19,842 nucleotides of DNA from CAUZEO01 sp963578625. Its GTDB lineage: Bacteria > Verrucomicrobiota > Kiritimatiellia > SLOV01. The translations under genes and the position numbers were made by a program. The notes under the pieces were generated by a model that worked only from the letters and a program-made list of their open reading frames with translations, had not been told where the DNA came from and made no database searches. Shown piece by piece: positions 14,165 to 19,842 of this stretch (positions within the stretch are counted from its first letter, which is position 1; every line of letters starts with the position of its first letter). The DNA is taken from positions 1 to 19,842 of the forward strand of contig CAUZEO010000050.1 in assembly GCA_963578625.1 (NCBI GenBank). The letters run 5' to 3'.

Positions 14165-15898
14165 CTACTTCATCATTCCCAACCGTTCCCCGGATCGGCG
14201 GCGATAGAACATAGAGTGGCAAAGGTACTCGTCTGCTTCCTCCGGCAGATCATTGACTCTCCTGTCGAATAACCGTCCGTCCGGCTCGCGGCCCGCCGTC
14301 AGCGTGGGACCCCAGCCCCTGAGCCTTGCGGCACGCGCCACCGCGGGCGTCTCCACTTCATCAACTCGGACGTCTTTCATTCTTTCCACGAACGAACGCA
14401 GCGACCCGATCGCGCTCTTCCCCGCCACTACGACAGCCAGCAGCGCGGCGGGCCGCACCGGGATCACGATGTGCATCTGCCCCCGCATGATCGCAACGCG
14501 AAGGGTCAGATCCGCGGCGGGAATCGCCGCGAGATAGCAACTCGGCAGTTCCGCGATCACGGGACCGTCCACCTCCGCCCCGGGCGGCTCGCGCTCCGCG
14601 GGTTCCGCCAACGACAAATCCTCGGAGCGGCCGGACCGGTGCGGATTATCGGGTCGTCCCGGTTCGCGGTCCGGCGGCGCGGGCATCATGGGACACTCAG
14701 GCACGGCAAGAGGCGTTCCGTCCTCGTTCACCAGGGTCGGAACATACTCCTCCACGTTCGCGAGATTGAACAACAGGTCGTTCCCGCCGCGCTTGTGACC
14801 GTACGAAAGAATGGCGGCGTTCTCGTGTTGGTGCGCCCAACTTGTAAAATCTACCGAGTAGTCAACCGCGGGATGCACATCCTTGGACCAGTAGGGATTC
14901 CCGATGATTGCCACCCGTCTGTCCCCCGGTGCGACGTAGGTCAAAACCAGCGGAACATCCGAAACGTACCAGACGAAACGGCCGGACTGCGTGCCCAGGG
15001 AATATTCCGGGGCCTGATACATCGTCCTCCGCACATCGATGATGTTTCGCCGGTGGACACTGTAGGGCTTCTCTTCCAGAGCGATCTTCCCAATTTCATC
15101 CGGGCATCGGTAGTCCTCCAACCCGAATCGTTGGAGATAGCTTGCCTCGTTTCCGTGAAACGCCGCCGCCGCGTACCGGCTGAACATTCTGCGGCCCCGG
15201 ATATCCTGCTCATAGTGCCGCGACCATGTCCCGCCGAGTTCCCCGGACCCGGAGTGATAGTGCTCCGCCATGTCCAGATACATTTCGTCCAGCAGGGCAG
15301 CAGCATCGCCACGGAACGCATCGTCCGGCGCGTAATACCAGGCCCAGTGAAGGCCGTGCAGCTGATCCCCGTAGTACGTCGGACTGTTGTACTCTCCGAT
15401 CCCGTACAGTTCGATGTACCTCCGCACCTCCCGCAATTTTTCCCGTGCAATGGCGATGTGGTCTTCACGACCCAGGGCCCGCGCAATCATGAGCCTCCCG
15501 GCGGTGGTCAGAAACCAGATGTTGCATTGCCACCAGCGCGGCATCGGCTCTCCGGAGGACCCTGCCCCCGATGCACGGTAGTGTCCGTCATATCCAATCA
15601 GACAGTCCGGAAGCGTCTGTCCCCAGAGACGCTTTCGGAGGGACTCCTCGATGTGGTCAGCATGCTCCAGCACGACAAAGCCGAGATGAATCCCGGCGAA
15701 CGGCAAACCGTTCCTGTCGCTCACATCGGTATCGCCGGCGTAAAAGCGAAAGTTCCCCCGGTTGGGATCGTCCTGCGGCGATGTGACATCCTGCCGATCC
15801 ATCAATTCGGCCAGCAGCTTGTTGCCCTCCCCGTAGTCCCCGGCGATAAAGGCGTCGCTCATCCGCTGAGCGAACGCCTGCATGATTTCCTTTTTCAT
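14165..15898 (-). CDS. Putative alpha/alpha-toroid lyase-like protein (heparinase/hydrolase-like)
   Basis: A 577-residue protein with no signal peptide. The first 270 residues are rich in aromatic and charged helices, including PRWWQCNIWFLTTAGRLMIA (120-139) and IGEYNSPTYYGDQLHGLHWA (167-186). The E-Y-N-S-P-T-Y block resembles a motif of alpha/alpha-toroid polysaccharide lyases and unsaturated-glycan hydrolases. The remainder (about 290-577) is beta-rich (SGRFVWYVSDVPLVLTYVAP), as in two-domain lyases. This is a structural resemblance from reading, not a firm family assignment. A low-complexity, proline/glutamate/arginine-rich stretch (about 410-455) interrupts the second half. ATG 15898 is given, but Met6 (ATG 15883) has AAGGA five bases upstream and is a credible start. 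The gene lies 3' of the isomerase-aldolase pair on the same strand, 219 bases on, across a fold-back repeat. Its antisense strand is open for 532 codons but has no family features. Confidence 0.6.
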   Translation of the reverse strand: MKKEIMQAFAQRMSDAFIAGDYGEGNKLLAELMDRQDVTSPQDDPNRGNFRFYAGDTDVSDRNGLPFAGIHLGFVVLEHADHIEESLRKRLWGQTLPDCLIGYDGHYRASGAGSSGEPMPRWWQCNIWFLTTAGRLMIARALGREDHIAIAREKLREVRRYIELYGIGEYNSPTYYGDQLHGLHWAWYYAPDDAFRGDAAALLDEMYLDMAEHYHSGSGELGGTWSRHYEQDIRGRRMFSRYAAAAFHGNEASYLQRFGLEDYRCPDEIGKIALEEKPYSVHRRNIIDVRRTMYQAPEYSLGTQSGRFVWYVSDVPLVLTYVAPGDRRVAIIGNPYWSKDVHPAVDYSVDFTSWAHQHENAAILSYGHKRGGNDLLFNLANVEEYVPTLVNEDGTPLAVPECPMMPAPPDREPGRPDNPHRSGRSEDLSLAEPAEREPPGAEVDGPVIAELPSCYLAAIPAADLTLRVAIMRGQMHIVIPVRPAALLAVVVAGKSAIGSLRSFVERMKDVRVDEVETPAVARAARLRGWGPTLTAGREPDGRLFDRRVNDLPEEADEYLCHSMFYRRRSGERLGMMK

Positions 15899-15944
15899 CT
15901 ACACGCGCTCAATACCATAAATCGAGACCGGAGGGAACCACCCA

Positions 15945-16061
15945 CGTGGCATGGGCTTCCAGCCCGTGTCGGAAAAAGAAAAGAGAAAATGAAGCGCGCG
16001 AAAAAAGCATGCACCCATCGTGCTCGTTTCTTTCTCTCATCCTGCTCCGACACAGGCTGGA
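15945..16061. repeat. Fold-back element with GGGCT-tcc-AGCCC palindrome arm
   Basis: The left arm tccagcccgtgtcgga (15958-15973) is the reverse complement of tccgacacaggctgga (16046-16061) except for one base, with 72 bases between. Purine-rich and pyrimidine-rich flanks inside the arms are also loosely complementary. The left arm includes a hairpin gtggcatgggcttccagccc related to the one near 1630. Two inverted copies of a roughly 45-base repeat, or a small non-autonomous element, would explain this. No coding sequence lies inside. Confidence 0.5.
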
Positions 16062-16117
16062 TTCTGTGAGTTGGGGTAGACGAAGTCATAACAGGACATA
16101 GTAGTTTTGCGCGCTAG

Positions 16118-17017
16118 TCAAAGCCGCGATTCAACGAATGCTTTTCCGGCCCAATACTCGGCATCGACATCCTCGATGTTCCCACCATACAACTCAATGT
16201 CCAAGGGGCCCCGGTACTCGATCTTCCGCAACGAAGCGAATACGGCGTCCCAATTTACCATCCCGCGGCCAAGAGGCTCCCGATAGTTGGCGGCGCTGTG
16301 ATCGGAGAGATGAATCCCGACCAGTCGGGACGAGGCCTTCTCGATGGCTACATCAATCATCTCCCGCTGTGCCTGCAGATGTGACGTGTCGAGCACCACT
16401 TTCAGTCCGTTCGTGCCCGTCTCGAGCTGGTCCGCGAACCGCAAGGCACCGTCCGCGGTGGTGAGAAGTGTATCCGGCCTCGGTTCGATGGCCAGGGACA
16501 GGGGCGTGTCCTTGAGATCGGCCAGGCAGTCGCGAAACGATTCCAAACCGGCGTCCCAGAACTCTCCGTACGTTCTCTCCGGCGGCAGGGAAGCGGCGCC
16601 CGGCAACCCCGGGTATCGTTCGGCCCCGGTTTCGAGCCACTCCTCGGGCTTGTAGGAAGGAATGTGGACGACTTCGACCCGTCCCAGTTTCAGGCAGAGC
16701 TCCGCTACGAATCCTATTCGGTCCCTGCCCCGGGCACGCCGTTTCGGATCTAAACTAAAAAGATCGGCCGCGGCATATTCCGCGATGAACTGCTCCACCC
16801 GGAGATCGTATCTCTCAAGCAGCTCTGAGATCTTCAATAAGTTGGCATCCGAGAAGATTGCCTCGTGTGTTTCGCGCAGGATCTCAAGCCCGATTCCGGC
16901 AAAGTTCATCCGGCCCGCTTTGTTAATGCACTCCAGGTAAATGGACAGGTCCTGGCGGTCTTCTACATGGGCAAATATATAACCCGGCGTCACGCCCACA
17001 CGCCGTCCCTTGCTCAC
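16118..17017 (-). CDS. Sugar phosphate isomerase/epimerase (xylose isomerase-like TIM barrel)
   Basis: A 299-residue cytoplasmic TIM-barrel protein of the AP-endonuclease-2/xylose-isomerase superfamily. The usual metal-binding set is visible: Glu178 in LAIEPRP, Asp210 with His213 in VVLDTSHLQ, His236 in GIHLSDH and Glu275 in DIELYGG. The LxDxxH and xIHxxD patterns are standard for sugar epimerases such as tagatose/psicose epimerase, inosose isomerase and hydroxypyruvate isomerase relatives. The specific substrate is not readable. The start is GTG at 17017, with weak ribosome-binding support; it lies 28 bases after the stop of the aldolase gene, so the two are probably one transcript. The barrel begins with RVGVTPGYIF, which supports this start. 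Co-location with an aldolase suggests consecutive steps on the same sugar or sugar acid, which is an inference. Confidence 0.85.
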   Translation of the reverse strand: MSKGRRVGVTPGYIFAHVEDRQDLSIYLECINKAGRMNFAGIGLEILRETHEAIFSDANLLKISELLERYDLRVEQFIAEYAAADLFSLDPKRRARGRDRIGFVAELCLKLGRVEVVHIPSYKPEEWLETGAERYPGLPGAASLPPERTYGEFWDAGLESFRDCLADLKDTPLSLAIEPRPDTLLTTADGALRFADQLETGTNGLKVVLDTSHLQAQREMIDVAIEKASSRLVGIHLSDHSAANYREPLGRGMVNWDAVFASLRKIEYRGPLDIELYGGNIEDVDAEYWAGKAFVESRL

Positions 17018-17045
17018 GCGCCGGTCCCCGCTCTATCGAAATCAC

Positions 17046-17996
17046 TCATGAATCAAAGGAATCGACGACATCGGCATACTCGCTACACACCTCATCCACC
17101 ACCTGTTGCTGTTCCGCGGAAAGTTCACGATGGGGTGGCGTGACGTAGGGCGAAGCGATCAAACCGGCCGTGTGCATGATCCATTTTGCCGCGGCCGATG
17201 GAGCCTCCACCCTCGGGTAGAGGGCTTGGCAGAAATCTGTCAGACGTTTTTGTTTTTCCCGGACCCCGCTCCAGTCCTTGTCCACTGCATCCTGATAGAT
17301 GTTCACGCACCAACGCAGGCAGATGTTGCCCGGTGTTCCCATCGTGAAGTGGCGGATTCCGAGCACCAGGGCTGCTTCGAACAGTGATTCATCACCACTC
17401 ATAACCCCGAATTCGCCCGGCCGGTGGGCCTGGTGTAACGCCTGCTGCAGTTTGGCGAAGGGCATGTACGCTTTCACGCCGATGACACCCTGGGTCCGAC
17501 TGAGCCGTACCATCGTGTCGACGTCGATCCCAACCCCCACATCATCATTCTGGTAAACGACAACCGGCATTCCGCTTTCGGCAGCCAGGTCCCGGAAAAA
17601 CACAAAAACAGTCTCCTGCGAAATCGGGTAGCTGTAGGGCGGTGTGGCAAGAATGATGTCCGCGCCGGCTTCGCGAGCCCAGTCTGCCAGCTGCAAAGCA
17701 CGCGGCAGACTCTGTTCGCTGACTCCCGCCATCACCGGCACCCGGCCCGCGGCGAACTTGCACGTATAAAAAATCATCTCCCGCCGCACCTCGTCCGGCA
17801 ACCGGGGAGCCTCACCCGCCCAGCCCAGGGGAAACAGACAGCAAGCCCCATGCAGCAGGGAGCGCTCAATGAGGTTCTCCAGGCCCGCGGGATCAAACGC
17901 GCCGTTTGACTGCATCGGCGTCACCAGCGCCACCGTAATGCCTTCAAGCTTCTTCAGCAGCGTTGACGCAACCCCTGACTCTTTTATGCCGTTCAT
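17046..17996 (-). CDS. Dihydrodipicolinate synthase/N-acetylneuraminate lyase family aldolase
   Basis: A class I aldolase of the DapA/NanA/KDG-aldolase family, 316 residues from ATG 17996. An in-frame GTG at 18020 would add eight residues, and residue numbers here count from that GTG. The Schiff-base lysine is Lys183 in GVIGVKAYMPF and the conserved tyrosine is Tyr156 in MPVVVYQND. The strand motif ALVTP is at 31-35 and TPPYSY at 126-131. The pocket motif, normally GTTGE or GSTGE, reads GWAGE (66-70): both hydroxyl residues that bind the substrate carboxylate are replaced by Trp-Ala. This argues against true lysine-biosynthetic DapA or sialic acid lyase and for an unusual substrate. Neither start has a good ribosome-binding site; ATG is preferred because the extra residues are not family-like. 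A weak terminator-like hairpin lies just upstream, and the isomerase gene follows after 28 bases. Confidence 0.85.
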   Translation of the reverse strand: MNGIKESGVASTLLKKLEGITVALVTPMQSNGAFDPAGLENLIERSLLHGACCLFPLGWAGEAPRLPDEVRREMIFYTCKFAAGRVPVMAGVSEQSLPRALQLADWAREAGADIILATPPYSYPISQETVFVFFRDLAAESGMPVVVYQNDDVGVGIDVDTMVRLSRTQGVIGVKAYMPFAKLQQALHQAHRPGEFGVMSGDESLFEAALVLGIRHFTMGTPGNICLRWCVNIYQDAVDKDWSGVREKQKRLTDFCQALYPRVEAPSAAAKWIMHTAGLIASPYVTPPHRELSAEQQQVVDEVCSEYADVVDSFDS

Positions 17997-18026
17997 TCTG
18001 AAACCGAAAGTGACTCTCACAGTTTG

Positions 18027-18045
18027 AAAAAGCTGGCCCAGCCAG
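18027..18045 (-). terminator. Short GC hairpin plus T-run between PhyH and aldolase genes
   Basis: On the minus strand, ctggc-tgg-gccag is followed by a C and then five T residues. This is a minimal intrinsic terminator form with a 5-bp stem. It lies 3' of the PhyH gene and just before the possible GTG start of the aldolase gene, so it may separate the two units or attenuate read-through. Confidence 0.35.
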
Positions 18046-18057
18046 GGGCCCTACTGA

Positions 18058-18080
18058 ACGCGGAATGAATTCCACGCTAC
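18058..18080. repeat. gcggaat-ga-attccacgc hairpin repeat, single copy
   Basis: An AT-tip unit with one inserted base in the right arm, followed by the shared gctac flank (GTAGC on the minus strand). It lies 17 bases past the stop of the minus-strand PhyH gene, again in a 3'-end position. Confidence 0.65.
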
Positions 18081-18096
18081 CCCGGATGTCGTCAGC

Positions 18097-18939
18097 TCAC
18101 GCCGGAAAGTGCTCCGTCGGCGTACGGACCCAATCTCTTGGCTCGGCAACACCCTCGAAGCGCGGCTTCAGCCTGCGAAGCCGACTGGCCAGGTCGGGGG
18201 GCGCCGTGTCATCCGGGACATCTACGTGATCTACAGAGGTCACCAGATTCTGTTTGATGGAATCGGGAAAACGCTCGAAGAGCGGATGATACCAGAGCGT
18301 GATACACGTACGGCGATAATCGGACTGGTTGCCATGGGCGGCATGCAACACGCGCGAATCCCCTATGACCAGGTCCCCCGCCTTCACTTCCACGTTCACC
18401 TCGCCCGGAAGCGTCGCGAACATGTCCGAATCTTCGCTCGCCTGTTGCGCCTCCTCTCCGTGGGCGGCAACGAGACGATCGTGCAGCGAGATTCTGCGGC
18501 GATGGGTGCCGGGAATAACCCGCAGGCAACCGTTGAATACATTCGTATCGATCAGGTAAATCATGAGAAACAATTGTCTGGGATCGGGCTCCACGGAAAT
18601 GGGGTCATCCCAGAAAATCCAATCCTGGTGCCAGTACAGCGGAGGGCCATGAGGCCCTTTGCTCAGAATATAGCCCGTCCAGTATTTCGCATCTTCGAAA
18701 CCGAGATGCGCCAGTGCCTCGAGGCTACCGGGCCATCCGATCAATTCGCCGAACACGGGATCCTGGTACCGAACCGAAATGCTGCTGCCCTGGTACCGTT
18801 TGCGCGCCTGTTCCTCGGTGGACTCCGCATCGAGAAGCCGGTCGGTCACGGTCCGGAGCTGCGTAATCAAATTCTGATCGAAAACATTCCGAAACAGGCA
18901 GAACCCGTCCTCAAAAAGCTGTCTTGTCTCCTCATTCAT
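18097..18939 (-). CDS. Phytanoyl-CoA dioxygenase (PhyH) family protein
   Basis: A 280-residue Fe(II)- and probably 2-oxoglutarate-dependent oxygenase. The iron-binding set is present: the H-x-D pair is His104/Asp106 in LYWHQDW, and the distal histidine is His199 in RVLHAAHGNQSDYRRT. Arg209 or Arg210, ten to eleven residues later, is positioned to bind the 2-oxoglutarate carboxylate. Other family hallmarks are the N-terminal FEDGFCLFRNVFDQ, and GCLRVIPGTHR before the distal histidine. PhyH proteins hydroxylate diverse small molecules; the substrate here is unknown. ATG 18939 is chosen over the in-frame TTG one codon upstream because GGGAAG lies at good spacing before it. It is divergent from the DUF5107 gene across 85 bases and lies upstream of the aldolase and isomerase genes on the same strand, separated by a hairpin repeat and a weak terminator. 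Confidence 0.88.
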   Translation of the reverse strand: MNEETRQLFEDGFCLFRNVFDQNLITQLRTVTDRLLDAESTEEQARKRYQGSSISVRYQDPVFGELIGWPGSLEALAHLGFEDAKYWTGYILSKGPHGPPLYWHQDWIFWDDPISVEPDPRQLFLMIYLIDTNVFNGCLRVIPGTHRRRISLHDRLVAAHGEEAQQASEDSDMFATLPGEVNVEVKAGDLVIGDSRVLHAAHGNQSDYRRTCITLWYHPLFERFPDSIKQNLVTSVDHVDVPDDTAPPDLASRLRRLKPRFEGVAEPRDWVRTPTEHFPA

Positions 18940-19024
18940 CAAACACTTCCCACTTTACACCAGGCTCGTCCCTGTACAAAGGTAATCTTGACCCGAAAAT
19001 CAACGGACGTAAGCTCGCCCGGAT

Positions 19025-19842
19025 ATGCAAACCCGCGAATGTGACGTACCATTATTGACCTATGAGGTGATCCCCCGGACCTGCATGCCTCCGGTTCTCG
19101 ACCGGACCTCCGGCAGGGGAGATTCGAACTATCCCTACCCCAGCTACCTGTCGAACCACTCCCAGCCGGTGCGAAAAGTCTATCGCGGCGTCGAGATCGA
19201 AAACGAGTCGTTGCGAGTGACGGTGCTGCCGGACCTGGGAGGCCGTATTTACCAGATCGAAGACGTCGAAACCGGCGGCGCGTATCTGCACGAGAACCGT
19301 TGCGTCCGTCCGGTTCGGATTCCTCCTCGGTGGAATTTCATTTCACTCGGGATTGAACTTAACTTTCCCTATACCCACTCTCCCACAGGCAATGATCCGG
19401 TCGGCTACGAATTGATTCGCGATGACGATGCCGGAATGGTCGGCGTCGCCGTCGGCGAGCAGGAGCGGCAATGGGGACTGTCCTGGCGCGCCGATGTACG
19501 TCTCTACCGCGGCTACCGCGGCGTGGTCGTGGCGGTCAGGGGATGGAACGACACGAAAGTGCGGCGCGAGGTACAATGGTGGTCCAACGCGGCACAACCG
19601 AGCGGGGGCGATGTAGAGTTCGTATTCCCGGATGAACCTATCGTCGCCCACATCGAGAGCGAAGAAAAAGGAACCTGGCCGAACTTCAATGGGACGGATC
19701 TACGATGGCTGCGCAACTACGATCGCATGGTCGGAACCTTCCATCATCCCTCGAAGGCGGATTGGTTCGGAATCTATCACCATTCGCGAGAGTGGGGACT
19801 GCTTCACCTCGCGGACCCGGACCGGCTCCCGGGCAAGAAGCT
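19025..19842 (+). CDS. DUF5107-domain protein, N-terminal part (runs off the window)
   Basis: An open frame starts at ATG 19025 (MQTRECDVPLLTYEVIPRTC) and is still open at the right edge, giving 272 visible residues. A TAA lies in frame shortly before this ATG, and it is the first Met. The block RVTVLPDLGGRIYQIEDVET, preceded by GVEIENES and followed by ISLGIELNFPYTHSPTG, matches the conserved beginning of DUF5107 proteins ('ENxYlkvtVLPElGGRiy..., SGGIEfNfP.H.pt'). These are large beta-sandwich proteins, often with C-terminal TPR repeats, found in glycan-utilisation loci; their chemistry is not established. The galactose-mutarotase-like fold suggests carbohydrate binding or hydrolysis. No signal peptide is seen. 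The ribosome-binding site is weak. It is divergent from the PhyH gene, so the 85-base gap must hold promoters for both. Confidence 0.8.
   Translation, partial: MQTRECDVPLLTYEVIPRTCMPPVLDRTSGRGDSNYPYPSYLSNHSQPVRKVYRGVEIENESLRVTVLPDLGGRIYQIEDVETGGAYLHENRCVRPVRIPPRWNFISLGIELNFPYTHSPTGNDPVGYELIRDDDAGMVGVAVGEQERQWGLSWRADVRLYRGYRGVVVAVRGWNDTKVRREVQWWSNAAQPSGGDVEFVFPDEPIVAHIESEEKGTWPNFNGTDLRWLRNYDRMVGTFHHPSKADWFGIYHHSREWGLLHLADPDRLPGKK

Noticed and set aside
14471..16069. 532-codon open frame on the plus strand opposite the toroid-like gene
   Set aside because: It is rich in Arg, His, Pro and Val with no domain motif, and it reads antisense to a minus-strand protein with coherent aromatic motifs. 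High GC explains the open frame.
18109..19044. 311-codon plus-strand open frame opposite the PhyH gene
   Set aside because: The minus strand carries a full Fe(II) dioxygenase motif set, and the antisense product has no recognisable features.

Overview
The window looks like bacterial DNA from a fairly GC-rich, glycan-degrading lineage. A member of the PVC group (Planctomycetes, Verrucomicrobia, Kiritimatiellae, Lentisphaerae) or a similar phylum is my best guess. The reasons are a PEP-CTERM-tagged secreted protein, an unusual concentration of sialidase-fold, DUF4091 and DUF5107 carbohydrate proteins with little sequence redundancy, and many short palindromic intergenic repeats. No rRNA, tRNA, CRISPR array, transposase or phage gene was seen. 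The taxonomic call is inference.

Layout. Positions 1-3814 hold envelope or secreted genes, all on the minus strand: the N-terminus of an arylsulfotransferase-like protein, a PEP-CTERM beta-propeller, a transglutaminase-like lipoprotein, and a small lipoprotein built from 36-bp tandem repeats. Positions 4050-13421 hold a carbohydrate block: a sialidase-fold protein (minus), a D-2-hydroxyacid dehydrogenase (minus), then divergently a two-gene plus-strand operon (a second sialidase-fold protein and a GH130/GH43-type five-bladed propeller). A convergent TIM-barrel GHL10-like hydrolase follows, and divergent from it an exported discoidin + DUF4091/GH123-type protein. Positions 13422-14164 carry repeats and a broken paralogous fragment of that DUF4091 protein. 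Positions 14165-18939 (minus) hold a lyase-like alpha/alpha-toroid protein, a xylose-isomerase-like TIM barrel, a DapA/NanA-family aldolase and a PhyH dioxygenase. A DUF5107 protein leaves the window at the right edge on the plus strand.

How they may work together. The exported DUF4091 protein could trim glycans outside the cytoplasm. The propeller, GHL10-like, toroid and DUF5107 proteins lack signal peptides and would act on imported oligosaccharides. The isomerase, aldolase, 2-hydroxyacid dehydrogenase and Fe(II)/2-oxoglutarate-type oxygenase could convert an unusual sugar or sugar acid. The substrate cannot be read from the sequence. No transporter, sulfatase, SusC/D pair or regulator is present in the window.

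The most distinctive non-coding signal is a family of short hairpins of the form gcgga-NN-GA-N'N'-tccgc. They lie mostly just 3' of genes, their stem tips vary in a compensatory way, and one copy has been absorbed into the 3' end of a reading frame. Two decayed gene duplicates, one beside its intact parent and one about 300 bp beyond it, point to local duplication and loss.
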